Shown here: piece by piece, positions 13,604 to 22,388 of the stretch
Position numbering within the stretch: position 1 is the stretch's first letter
Layout of the letters: each line of letters opens with the position of its first letter
Program-made: the position numbers and the translations under genes
The notes under the pieces: generated by a model
Seen by the model: only the letters and a program-made list of their open reading frames with translations
What the model was told of the DNA's origin: nothing
Database searches by the model: none
Source: Neobacillus driksii
GTDB lineage: Bacteria; Bacillota; Bacilli; Bacillales; Cytobacillaceae
Assembly: GCF_013409995.1 (NCBI RefSeq)
Contig: NZ_JACCBX010000006.1
Coordinates: 1 to 60,338 of the forward strand
Reading direction: 5' to 3'
DNA length: 60,338 nucleotides

Positions 13604-15833
13604 GCTAGCGTCAGAAGTTGGTTCTGCAGTGCAGCTAGAGTATCTGGATCGGGGATTAGCCGCTGCCTCAACATCAGAAGGGATATTTCTTAGCTGGAGA
13701 TTGCTGGGGAATGAAGTGACTGGTTTTACCGATAAAGGGCTTATTGGACCTGATTTTAACCTTTATCGCGATGGGGTCCTCATCGCAACGATTCATGATA
13801 GCACCAACTTTTTAGATCGTGATGGGACAGGTTCCTCATCCTATTATGTTTGCGCAATCGTGGAAGGAAAAGAGTTTGCCCGCAGCGCGGAGGTTACCCC
13901 TTGGGAGAGTACATACTATGAACTACCTTTACAAAAGCCGAACGACGGCGTTACACCAACTGGTGAGACATATACTTATTCCGCGAACGATATGAGTATC
14001 GGGGATGTGGACGGTGATGGCCAGTACGAATATTTTGTCAAATGGGATCCTTCCAATTCCAAGGATGTGTCGCATTCCGGCTATACTGGCCCGGTTTATA
14101 TCGACTGCTATAAATTGGACGGGACACTGCTTTATCGGATCGATTTAGGTGTTAACATTCGGGCAGGTGCACACTATACTCAGTTCCTAGTGTACGATTT
14201 TGATGGGGATGGCAAAGCGGAATTGATTTTTAAGACTGCACCTGGAACGAAGGTCATTCGATACAATCAGGAAGGAAATGCGGTCTCCGAAACTTATATC
14301 ACGATGCTTCAAGAGGATGTGGCGGCCGGTTACAGCCATAATGACGATTACCGGATGAGCAGTACCGATTATTACGAGCATCTCGTGGACATGTTCTTGA
14401 GTTGGCACGAACATGAAGAGGTAGTTGCTGGTCACTGGCCTTCAACTCTTGAGCAATGTTTTGGGATTGATAACCTGTACTCCTATCCGTTAAACCAGAC
14501 AGATGCAGAAAAGCTGGTCGAGTATTTTATTGATGTTTATGCAAAGGAGAGGAGCGCTCGTAATAACCTGCGAGCATTCGAAGGTTTTATTTTACATGGC
14601 CCGGAATATTTAACAGTTTTTAATGGGCTGACCGGAGAAGAACTCGAAACAATCCACTATAAGCCTGGGCGGCATGACGACGGCCTCATGTGGGGTGATT
14701 ATGCTTGGAACCGCATTGAACCTGGCAACCGGGTGGATCGTTTCCTTGCCGGTGTAGCCTATCTAGATGGGCAAAAGCCATATGCTGTCTTTGCGCGGGG
14801 CTATTACACGAGAGCCGCTGTCGTTTCCTACTCTTGGGATGGGACTCATCTGAAAGAGATTTGGTTTACCGATAGCGGTTGGATCACGATGGATAATCCG
14901 TTTGCCGACAAACTTCATTTGGCCGACGGTCGAAGCGAGAAGTTTGGCAGTCTTGCGAAGCAAGGGGCACATTCTTTGAGTGTAGCCGATGTTGACGGTG
15001 ACGGCTGTCATGAAATCATCTACGGCTCGGCTACGATCGACCATGATGGAACCATTCTATACAGCTCGAAAGGTATTCTTCCTGAAGGGAGCGCGGCGCC
15101 GGGTGCAATTGCCAAACTAGGCCACGGGGATGCTCTTCACGTAACGAATATTGATCCGGATCGCCCTGGTTTAGAGATTTTCATGGTTCATGAGAGCGGT
15201 GTACGTGGACCTTATGGATATACGCTGCGTGACGCTGCGACAGGGGAAGTGCTGTATGGGGCATTCGCGGCAGACGATATAGGTCGTGGGATGATTGGTC
15301 AGGTTGACCCGGATTATCGAGGACTTCAGACGTGGACATTGGAAGATCCTTCAAGTCAAGAGACCTTCGGCTTAATGACGGCAAAAGGAGAACAGATTGA
15401 TCAAAAGGTACCGGGTACCAATATGAATATTAAGTGGTCTGCTGACATGACAACGCAAATCATCAGCGGTGCTATGGGACAGCCTGTCACAATCGGCGAT
15501 TGGAAAAGGGGCACTTTGCTTACGGCGGAAGGGACAACCTCCAACAATCATACGAAGGGCAATCCATGCCTTGTTGCGGACATATTCGGGGACTGGCGGG
15601 AAGAACTTCTCGTTCGAACGACTGACAGTTCGGCGATTCGAATTTATATGAGCACCGAGGTAACCGACCGAAAATTGTATACGCTGATGCACGATACTCA
15701 ATACAGAAGCGAGATCGCAAGGCAAAATGTCGTATACAACCAGCCAGGCTACACAAGCTTTTATTTTGCATCCGATATCGATTGGTCGGCCGTCCCGATA
15801 TCAAACTTTCATACACCGCGCATAGATAAGTAA
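13578..15833 (+). CDS. rhamnogalacturonan lyase (PL11), long cytoplasmic form
   Basis: About 751 residues of an eight-bladed PL11 propeller (YesW/YesX family) that cleaves rhamnogalacturonan I. It opens 'QLEYLDRGLAAASTSEGIFL', followed by 'YTYSANDMSIGDVDGDGQYE', 'IRAGAHYTQFLVYDFDGDGK' and 'SLSVADVDGDGCHE', which are Ca2+-binding DxDGDG loops. Usual length is near 600; here about 100 extra residues lie between 'VIRYNQEGNAVSET' and 'LHGPEYLTVFNG'. No signal peptide is present, so it would act on imported oligosaccharides as YesX does. TTG at 13578 (GGGAGTG site) is preferred; ATG at 13563 is an alternative. It overlaps the end of GH105. Confidence 0.85.
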   Translation: MKSEQVKNKLASEVGSAVQLEYLDRGLAAASTSEGIFLSWRLLGNEVTGFTDKGLIGPDFNLYRDGVLIATIHDSTNFLDRDGTGSSSYYVCAIVEGKEFARSAEVTPWESTYYELPLQKPNDGVTPTGETYTYSANDMSIGDVDGDGQYEYFVKWDPSNSKDVSHSGYTGPVYIDCYKLDGTLLYRIDLGVNIRAGAHYTQFLVYDFDGDGKAELIFKTAPGTKVIRYNQEGNAVSETYITMLQEDVAAGYSHNDDYRMSSTDYYEHLVDMFLSWHEHEEVVAGHWPSTLEQCFGIDNLYSYPLNQTDAEKLVEYFIDVYAKERSARNNLRAFEGFILHGPEYLTVFNGLTGEELETIHYKPGRHDDGLMWGDYAWNRIEPGNRVDRFLAGVAYLDGQKPYAVFARGYYTRAAVVSYSWDGTHLKEIWFTDSGWITMDNPFADKLHLADGRSEKFGSLAKQGAHSLSVADVDGDGCHEIIYGSATIDHDGTILYSSKGILPEGSAAPGAIAKLGHGDALHVTNIDPDRPGLEIFMVHESGVRGPYGYTLRDAATGEVLYGAFAADDIGRGMIGQVDPDYRGLQTWTLEDPSSQETFGLMTAKGEQIDQKVPGTNMNIKWSADMTTQIISGAMGQPVTIGDWKRGTLLTAEGTTSNNHTKGNPCLVADIFGDWREELLVRTTDSSAIRIYMSTEVTDRKLYTLMHDTQYRSEIARQNVVYNQPGYTSFYFASDIDWSAVPISNFHTPRIDK

Positions 15834-15946
15834 GGCTCCGCAATAAGAGTAGGCTTCAACCAATGCATGCGGAAGATTCTACGTACTCGTCGATAGATTC
15901 TTTTCACAGACGTAATGACTGGAAAACCAAGAACCTACATTAACAA

Positions 15947-15980
15947 AAAACGGACCATCCATATACGGGTGTCCGTTTTA
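15947..15980 (+). terminator. intrinsic terminator after PL11
   Basis: AAAACGGAC pairs with GTCCGTTTT around the intervening 15 bases. It could serve both directions. Confidence 0.7.
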
Positions 15981-16086
15981 TATGTGAAGTTTCTAAATGT
16001 AACTGGACTAGAGCCATTTTAATAGAAAAATAGAATGGAATTCCCTTATTTTGTTCTCGGTTTAGTTGGGGATATAATTAAATAAA

Positions 16087-16131
16087 ACACACCTTTATAT
16101 AGTCGGTGATTTCCAACAATGAAGGTGTGGT
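16087..16131 (-). terminator. intrinsic terminator of the leftward BASS gene
   Basis: On the minus strand CACACCTT...AAGGTGTG forms a stem followed by TTTTATT. Confidence 0.65.
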
Positions 16132-16134
16132 TAT

Positions 16135-17052
16135 CTAGCTTGTTAATTGTGAATTTTTTGAATCCGTATCGAGCGGTTTATTGTTATCCATCCGATTAAA
16201 TAGGGTCGCTAATATTGGACCAGATATATTATGCCAAACACTGAAAATAGCATTTGGTACAGCAGATAATGGTGAGAAATGTGCGGAAGCAATAGCAACA
16301 CTTAAGCCGGAGTTTTGCATTCCCACTTCAATTGCAACTGCTTTTTTCTTCGATAAATCCATCTTGAATAACTTTCCAAAGAAAAAGCCCAATAAATAGC
16401 CAAGGACATTATGTAGGATAACAACAGCAAAAATGATTAATCCTGTTTTAGCAATATTTTGTTGGTTAACAGATACTACTACGGCTACAATCGAAACAAT
16501 TCCTATAATGGATACAAGCGGTAGGACATTTACACTTGCCTGTGCTTGACGATTAAATAATTTCTTAACGATTAACCCTAGGACAATAGGTATAATTACT
16601 ATTTTCACAATGGAAACAAATAGGCCAGCTGGATCTACTGGAATCCATTCGCTTGCAAGTAATAATATAAGTGCTGGTGTTACCACAGGTGCTAGTAGTG
16701 TTGTCACTGAGGTAATGGTTACACTCAGGGGCACATCGCCTTTCGCCAAGAAAGTCATAACATTAGAGGAAGTCCCTCCCGGACAGCAACCTACTAAAAT
16801 GACTCCTACAGCAATTTCAGGAGGTAATTGTAATCCTTTTGCTAGTAAAAAGGCAAGACCAGGCATAATTAAAAATTGACCAATAACTCCGATTGCCACA
16901 TCCTTTGGACGTCTGAAAACTTCCTTAAAATCTCCTGCAGACAATGTTAGTCCCATTCCAAACATAATGATTCCTAAGATGAGGGAAATATGTGGCGCTA
17001 TCCACGTAAATGCGGATGGCCAAAAAAACGATAAGGCTGCAAATAATAGCAC
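16135..17052 (-). CDS. bile acid:sodium symporter (BASS/YocS) family transporter, N-terminal start lost
   Basis: A 305-residue, about nine-helix membrane protein with the family blocks 'LGIIMFGMGLTLSAGDF', 'GCCPGGTSSNVMTFLAKGD' and 'EVGMQNSGLSVAIA'. It would import an organic anion with Na+. The homologous N-terminus extends upstream as 'LEKVSQFAGSTFAVWVLLF'. The ancestral ATG at 17106-17104, well placed after AGAGGTG, is followed at once by TAA. Removing the six bases TAAGTT would give M-L-E-K-V-S, the family start. The GTG at 17052 is the first usable start in frame, without a good site and inside the first helix. The gene may be dead or poorly expressed. Confidence 0.7.
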   Translation of the reverse strand: MLLFAALSFFWPSAFTWIAPHISLILGIIMFGMGLTLSAGDFKEVFRRPKDVAIGVIGQFLIMPGLAFLLAKGLQLPPEIAVGVILVGCCPGGTSSNVMTFLAKGDVPLSVTITSVTTLLAPVVTPALILLLASEWIPVDPAGLFVSIVKIVIIPIVLGLIVKKLFNRQAQASVNVLPLVSIIGIVSIVAVVVSVNQQNIAKTGLIIFAVVILHNVLGYLLGFFFGKLFKMDLSKKKAVAIEVGMQNSGLSVAIASAHFSPLSAVPNAIFSVWHNISGPILATLFNRMDNNKPLDTDSKNSQLTS

Positions 17053-17106
17053 CCAGACGGCAAAGGTACTGCCGGCGAATTGGCTTACTTTCTCTAAAAC
17101 TTACAT

Positions 17107-17428
17107 TTTGTACACCTCTGACTTTTGAATTTATGTAATGAAAAGTATTATAGAATACTTTTTGAATAGAGACAATAGTTAGAATATTGGATTAACATAA
17201 ACCAGGGATAAAATGCCTAAATGTTTGAACCGATAGAACGAATAAAGAAGACAGCCAAAATGTGCGTTTAAACAAGATTGGCTTCCACACTGGTGAGATA
17301 ATCAGTTTGAAAATATAATAGAGTTATAGAATAGTCAAAACGCGGATTTATCCCAATTTATGATGATAGTCCAATCCATCCTTGCTTTTTAAAATAACAT
17401 AAGAGGAGATAGCACACAGATAGTACGG
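17107..17428. other. intergenic region
   Basis: Holds the leader of the BASS gene on the minus strand (AGAGGTG near 17112-17118) and otherwise A/T-rich sequence with no recognisable gene. Confidence 0.3.
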
Positions 17429-17431
17429 GTG

Positions 17432-17557
17432 GTGGCGAAACATTGTTGTTCCGAATATGGCGGTGGATGTGGCGGTTATGGATACGGTTGCTTTTATGGC
17501 GGTAGTTCAATTGTTTGTAAGTCAGCCATATTGTACACTTTAACTGTGCAAGTCTGA
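17432..17557 (+). pseudogene. degenerate Gly/Cys/Tyr-rich small protein (YjcZ-like)
   Basis: Reads 'HCCSEYGGGCGGYGYGCFYG' and then 'GSSIV', a composition like the Gly-rich head of YjcZ-type sporulation peptides. The expected hydrophobic tail (F-x-L-I-V-V-L-F) is replaced by an out-of-frame 'CKSAILYTLTVQV'. The ribosome binding site (AAGAGGAG, 17401-17408) is too far from the only GTG starts, and no ATG is present. It looks like a decayed gene. Confidence 0.35.
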
Positions 17558-17684
17558 TTCATTTGATTCGGTTTGTTTTTGAAGATTTGAGGCGAGGACG
17601 ACTTTTACGAAAAATTTACAAGGAATTTAATGATTTTTGGCAAATTCTATACGTAAATAATAGAAACAGGAGAGGAAGTGGAGT

Positions 17685-17885
17685 ATGAGATATCAACGAA
17701 CGTTTTTTATGATTAACGATTTGGTTATCGAAGTCAAGAAACCTGAAATAACGTTAAAAAAAGTCATAGTAGCCAAAATTAAAATAGAAAATGAAGAATA
17801 TAGAATGCTCCGAAAAAAATTCGATGAAGATATATTCCATATAGAGAAAAAGCCTGATGGATGGTACATAACAGAAAAAGAATAA
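17685..17885 (+). CDS. hypothetical 66-residue protein
   Basis: Has a good GGAGAGGAAGTGGAGT site before the ATG and Bacillus-like codon use. The product is Lys/Glu-rich with alternating hydrophobic residues ('FMINDLVIEVKKPEITLKKV') and ends 'KPDGWYITEKE', suggesting a small beta-rich soluble protein. No family is recognised. It stands alone with its own terminator. Confidence 0.6.
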   Translation: MRYQRTFFMINDLVIEVKKPEITLKKVIVAKIKIENEEYRMLRKKFDEDIFHIEKKPDGWYITEKE

Positions 17886-17932
17886 GCATTCTGAATTGTA
17901 AAAACCAGGTTATAAAGGAGCTTGCATAAATA

Positions 17933-17974
17933 AAAGCAATCAACTCAGCATTGGTCTGAGCGATTGCTTTTAGA
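17933..17974 (+). terminator. intrinsic terminator
   Basis: AAAGCAATC...GATTGCTTT with an inner CTCAG/CTGAG pairing, then TTAG. Confidence 0.7.
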
Positions 17975-18056
17975 GTAAAAACAGTGATACAAAAGATTAC
18001 AAATTAATTTTCGATTACTCCGTCCTCCCTAAATAATTCAGTATTTATGCGTGTTC

Positions 18057-19220
18057 TTAAAGCGAACTATAAATAACCGAGCGAAGCCGTGGATGATGGT
18101 AAGCCTCAAAGTTAGGCAGCATTTGCTGCATATACACAGCGGAAAGCTTTTCTTTTGGGTCGATTAATACCCACGTGCCCGCTAAACCACACCAACCGAA
18201 TTCTCCAATTGCACTGTTACTGCCAGCTAAAGGCGAATTCATCATGACTCTTACACCCAATCCATAGCCATAGCCCTTCAGATAGTCCCAGTTATAGTAT
18301 GGCAGCACGTCCGGCTGAAGATGATTGGTGGACATTAGTTCAATCGTCTTTCTTCCTAAAATATTGACACCATTAAGCTCTCCGCCGTTTGCCAACATGT
18401 GGGCAAATCGACTATAGTCGCCCAACGTAGACAGCAGCCCTCCGCCTCCACTTTCAAACTTGGCTCCAAGCTGATAATTCTCATCCATTAATGAATTTTT
18501 GGTTAACTCCCCGTTTTCACTACGATTGTAAAGGCTGCAAAGACGCTCTTTTTTCTCCTCGGGAATCTTGAAAAATGTATCCTTCATTTCTAAAGGATCA
18601 AAAATTTCATCTTTTAAAAATTGTCCAAAGGATTTACCTGACAGGACTTCAATCAGTGCTCCCAAGATGTCATGACTGTAGCCATATTGCCATTGTGTCC
18701 CTGGTTCAAAGGCAAGTGGAATCTCGCTGAGCATTTGAGAGAGTGCTCTTACATCTAAATTCACAGAACCCTTGTCGTTATTAAAGTTATTAAGCGCCAG
18801 TTTAACCTGACGTTCCGTTTCATTTCCGTCCCCTCCATAGGTTAATCCGGAGGTCATCATGAAGAGATCTTTGACCCTGATTGATTTTGAAGAAGGTAAA
18901 ATCGACAACTCTCCTTTTTTATTTCTATGGTAAACTTTTGGTTCTTTGAATTCCGGAAGATACTCTTCAAGAGGGTCATTTAGCAAAAACAATCCCCGTT
19001 CATATAAAATAAGGGCGGCAACACACGTTACCACTTTGGTGTTTGAATAAATTCGATAAATGGTATCCGATAAAATTGGTTTTTCGGTTTCAAGGTCGGC
19101 ATAGCCAATGTAATCTTCAAAAACAGTTTTCCCTTGATAGGTAACTGCACTGGCACATCCAGCCGGACCTTTTTCGACAAAGCTTTTTAATAATGGATGT
19201 AGTTTTTCAAATGATTTCAA
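18057..19220 (-). CDS. serine hydrolase of the class C beta-lactamase/esterase family
   Basis: A 387-residue protein with the S-x-x-K nucleophile motif Ser59-Asn-Thr-Lys62 ('RIYSNTKVVTC') and a Tyr181-Ser-His motif in place of the usual Y-x-N ('WQYGYSHDILGALIEVLSGK'). No signal peptide, so cytoplasmic. Such proteins are usually esterases or peptidases rather than antibiotic-resistance enzymes. It lies downstream of the intracellular GH10 gene with 89 bases between them, suggesting a role in deacylating imported xylo-oligosaccharides; that is inference. TTG at 19220 follows GGGAGGGAAAACTGT. Confidence 0.85.
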   Translation of the reverse strand: MKSFEKLHPLLKSFVEKGPAGCASAVTYQGKTVFEDYIGYADLETEKPILSDTIYRIYSNTKVVTCVAALILYERGLFLLNDPLEEYLPEFKEPKVYHRNKKGELSILPSSKSIRVKDLFMMTSGLTYGGDGNETERQVKLALNNFNNDKGSVNLDVRALSQMLSEIPLAFEPGTQWQYGYSHDILGALIEVLSGKSFGQFLKDEIFDPLEMKDTFFKIPEEKKERLCSLYNRSENGELTKNSLMDENYQLGAKFESGGGGLLSTLGDYSRFAHMLANGGELNGVNILGRKTIELMSTNHLQPDVLPYYNWDYLKGYGYGLGVRVMMNSPLAGSNSAIGEFGWCGLAGTWVLIDPKEKLSAVYMQQMLPNFEAYHHPRLRSVIYSSL

Positions 19221-19309
19221 ACAGTTTTCCCTCCCTTATTAAGCATCTACATACAGAAAAGTAGATGATACTTCCATTTAACACTGTCAGCCAAAAATTT
19301 GCCTTAAGT

Positions 19310-20587
19310 TTAGACTAGTACATCTGTTTTGGCTAGATTTACTATCTGTTTTGTTTCACCATCTTTTTCTAATTTGAAGCTTACATTCTTATCTTCACAA
19401 ACAAGATCATAATCACCAAGGAATCCTGCAAATGAAACTATTCCGTTGTCATCTGTTTTACAAGTGACATTGGTATTCCAGTCACCTTTGATCAGTTTCT
19501 GTAATACTTTATAGGATGGTTTTAAACTATTATCTTTTCTGATAAATCCGGAAGGAGCACCAATCCAAGCACCGTCATCACTGAACTGCCAGGATGAAAT
19601 GGCTTCTACCTGAGGATGTTTAAACAGAATAGAATACATTTCTTCTACTTCTTTTGCCTGGCGTTCTTCGTCTTCTGGTGTAGACGGCCAATCTGGAATC
19701 TGATAGTCATTCAGATCGTTAATTTCAGGCGGCATAAGGTGTCCGGATACCAAAGAGTTTTCTGTAAAATGAATCGGAAGACCAAAGTGGGAGAAACGGT
19801 CCAATACTTCTTCCAATTTCTCACGTCCCCAATAACCCTGATACTGATGGGACTGAATACCAATCGCATCAATTTTGACACCTGCATGTAAACATCCTTC
19901 AATTAAGATTTCATAGTTAATGGATGTATTAAAGTCATTTAATAGTAGAGTCGCACCTGGATTGAATTCACGTGTTTTCGCAAACATTTCTTTAATCATG
20001 CCAACACGGCCAAGTTCTTTACAAATTCTTGTAATACCGTTGTCATATTTATCATAGATTGGCATGATCACCACTTCATTGATTACATCCCACATATCGA
20101 TTAATCCTTTGAAGTCAGATACTTCACGTTCAATTCTAGCAAACTGTGCTTTCAGGATTTCTTCTTTGCTCATATCCAAAAGCCATGGGGCTGTTGCTGT
20201 GTGCCAGACAAGAGGATGTCCTTTTACTTCTACGTTTCGCTTCTTTAACCATTCTGCAGCAGCCTTTAATTCTTTTGTTCGTGGTTTCCCTTTTTCAGGC
20301 TCAAAACCTTCCCGGTAGTCAGGAAATACTCCCCAATAGAATGGCAGTGTCGCAAAGTTAAAAACATCTAAGAACTTATCCATTTTTTCTTCCAAAAATG
20401 CAAGTCTGTCTGCTGGTACACTTTTATTTGCTACGTCGATCGTATCAAAAATACCGCAGCCAAATAAAAACTTATGGTTTGTCTGTCTTAGTAAAACTTC
20501 CTTTCCTTTAACAGGATTTCCTGATGCATCCAAAAGTTTGATAGTCTTTTGTGCCAAACGGTGTGCCAATTCATTTTTCTGTACCAT
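19310..20587 (-). CDS. cytoplasmic GH10 endo-1,4-beta-xylanase
   Basis: A 425-residue GH10 (beta/alpha)8 enzyme without a signal peptide. Acid/base Glu171 lies in 'MWDVINEVV' and nucleophile Glu276 in 'IHFTENSL'; 'KGHPLVWHT' is the conserved strand-3 motif. The N-terminal 40 residues and last ~55 residues are small beta-rich additions. Known intracellular GH10 enzymes hydrolyse imported (aldouronate-)xylo-oligosaccharides. ATG at 20587 after GGGGGT is chosen over 20623. A palindromic LacI-type operator lies upstream. A second, secreted GH10 is encoded at 56122. Confidence 0.88.
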   Translation of the reverse strand: MVQKNELAHRLAQKTIKLLDASGNPVKGKEVLLRQTNHKFLFGCGIFDTIDVANKSVPADRLAFLEEKMDKFLDVFNFATLPFYWGVFPDYREGFEPEKGKPRTKELKAAAEWLKKRNVEVKGHPLVWHTATAPWLLDMSKEEILKAQFARIEREVSDFKGLIDMWDVINEVVIMPIYDKYDNGITRICKELGRVGMIKEMFAKTREFNPGATLLLNDFNTSINYEILIEGCLHAGVKIDAIGIQSHQYQGYWGREKLEEVLDRFSHFGLPIHFTENSLVSGHLMPPEINDLNDYQIPDWPSTPEDEERQAKEVEEMYSILFKHPQVEAISSWQFSDDGAWIGAPSGFIRKDNSLKPSYKVLQKLIKGDWNTNVTCKTDDNGIVSFAGFLGDYDLVCEDKNVSFKLEKDGETKQIVNLAKTDVLV

Positions 20588-20635
20588 GAAATAAATTACC
20601 CCCATTCTCAACACTGTTTCCATAGTTTATTAAAA

Positions 20636-20647
20636 GAAAACGTTTTC
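20636..20647. promoter_or_regulatory. LacI-family/CRE-like operator upstream of GH10
   Basis: GAAAACGTTTTC, a perfect 12-bp palindrome centred on CG, 49 bases upstream of the GH10 start. It fits operators of LacI-family sugar regulators or a CcpA-type site. Confidence 0.5.
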
Positions 20648-20807
20648 GTATTTCTTGTTTAAATATTACTAAACTTAATCTATGCAGTAAACTAACTTTA
20701 TTGTATATATTTAATTTTTTAAACTTTACCTATAAATATTAATAGATTTTGTATTCAGAGCTATTAAAGCATAACAATAGCTTTAGATTCTTAATTAAAG
20801 AGGGAGG

Positions 20808-20900
20808 TTCGTGCCCGAGAAAGCGTGAAAATTCAGGTAGTGGTTACGAAAGAAGTAGATTCGTGCTCGAGGAGCCAAAATTTATTTCTGATTACGAAAA
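20808..20900. repeat. imperfect ~50-bp intergenic tandem repeat
   Basis: TTCGTGCCCGAG at 20808-20819 recurs as TTCGTGCTCGAG at 20860-20871, exactly 52 bases later. GGTTACGAAA and GATTACGAAA follow at similar intervals. Non-coding; see the 52-bp arrays at 32691 and 60091. Confidence 0.5.
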
Positions 20901-20988
20901 ATCTATAAAAACAGGAATAGGGAAGGCAAGCCTCCCCCTAATAACGTGCATGCTGCAGTACTTTTGACTCAAAGTTCTATTCCTTTTT

Positions 20989-21840
20989 TTATAAACGTTT
21001 CATTATGAAGCCAAAAATCATATCCAATAATTCCTGACTCCAGAAAGTGCCCTCGTGCGGTCCATTATTAACCTCAATCATATGGGCGTCTGCTCCACAG
21101 TCACACAATTTATGGAACATATTAATACTCTGTTCATATGGCACTAACTCATCTTTATTTCCTTGCACCAGTAAAAATGACGGATATGTAAGACCTTCTT
21201 TTACATTATAAAATGGACTCATATCGATAAACACATCCATATTTTCTCTTGGATTTCCACCTGCCAGAGCAATATCGGCTGGAGTCGGATTATCCAGACG
21301 AGCTTTCCGCTTTAGTAAATCTGTTGGCCCAAAACAATCTACCACCAGATTAACCCGGTCAGAAAAATCGGCATATTCCTCTGTTCGATACTTTGGATCA
21401 TCACTGGTAAGCCCTGTTAGTAAAGCCAGATTTCCTCCAGAGGAAGTACCCCAGATACCAATCCTATCAGAGTCTATATGATATTCTGCACTCTTTGCTC
21501 TCATGAATCGGATAGCTGTTTTCACATCCTGTAAGCATGCAGGCCACTGGTATCCTTCCAAACTGTTACGGTGAGTAATGGTTGCAATTACATAGCCTTT
21601 TGCAGCAAGCTGTGAGAGCTGAGGAATTTGATAATAAATATTTGGAAAAGTCCAACCACTTCCCTGCACGAAGACGATACATGGGTATTTTTCCTGCGAG
21701 TCCTCAGGAATCTGCGGAGAAATAATTGTCATTTTCGTACCGTTCCGTTGTGCGAGTGAAAAGACGATATCTGGATATATCTCTGCCAAGCCTTTCAAAG
21801 ATGGATTGTAATTTATTTTCTTAATTTCTGGATATGCCAA
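20989..21840 (-). CDS. alpha/beta-hydrolase esterase (acetyl-esterase/lipase, BD-FAE-like)
   Basis: A 283-residue HSL/BD-FAE-type hydrolase. Nucleophile Ser133 is in 'WGTSSGGNLAL', Asp230 in 'VQGNKDELVP', His262 in 'NNGPHEGTFW'. The oxyanion motif reads 'FVQGSGWTFP' instead of HGGGW. TTG at 21840 is selected because GAGGAGG lies seven bases upstream; the frame continues upstream to 21945 without a site. Cytoplasmic. Placed between GH10 and an SGNH esterase, it most likely removes acetyl or feruloyl groups from xylo-oligosaccharides. Confidence 0.82.
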   Translation of the reverse strand: MAYPEIKKINYNPSLKGLAEIYPDIVFSLAQRNGTKMTIISPQIPEDSQEKYPCIVFVQGSGWTFPNIYYQIPQLSQLAAKGYVIATITHRNSLEGYQWPACLQDVKTAIRFMRAKSAEYHIDSDRIGIWGTSSGGNLALLTGLTSDDPKYRTEEYADFSDRVNLVVDCFGPTDLLKRKARLDNPTPADIALAGGNPRENMDVFIDMSPFYNVKEGLTYPSFLLVQGNKDELVPYEQSINMFHKLCDCGADAHMIEVNNGPHEGTFWSQELLDMIFGFIMKRL

Positions 21841-22388
21841 AGCGATTCCTCCTCTATTATTTTTTGTATAACCTTTTATTCTATGTATCTCTTTAAACTC
21901 CTTCATTGCCATCACCAGATTCATAGTATAGAACATCAAAATCATTGATGGGTCTATATAGTATTCTAACGAATAGTGCTAAAGATCATGGAAATGATTT
22001 TTGCACCAGCACCTCAGAATATTTCAATAACATATAGGAAAAAGTCAATGAGAGAATTAGTAAAAATCTTAAAATTAGTTAAATAAAGTGTAAATGCTTT
22101 AATTGAACTCAAAGTTAATATACGACGGATAAAAGTAAATTACATACGGTTTTTATTGTCCTGGGTGCAAAAAGAATAATATAAAGCGATTTTAAAAATA
22201 CATTGACCTTTCTGAAAATAATAATAAAATGATTACATAAACACTTTGTTTGTTCATTGAATAAACATTGTAATTATCTTTAATTATAACCAATATGCTC
22301 CCATTGGATCGGCAACATGTGTCAATTATGAAGATTCACTAGTTATGTGTAATAAAAAATTGATCATTCATAGGAGAGATAGGTAACG
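21841..22388. other. divergent promoter region between two esterase genes
   Basis: About 550 A/T-rich bases between the leftward esterase and the rightward SGNH gene. TTGTTC and similar promoter-like words occur near 22248-22290, but no operator can be assigned with confidence and no gene is supported. Confidence 0.35.

Noticed and set aside
18057..19220. Antibiotic-resistance beta-lactamase
   Set aside because: It has no signal peptide and has Y-S-H rather than the class C Y-x-N motif; the neighbours are xylan genes, so an esterase-type role is more likely.
20749..20967. 72-residue open frame upstream of the esterase
   Set aside because: It consists of the intergenic ~52-bp repeat, with no ribosome binding site and no protein-like conservation.
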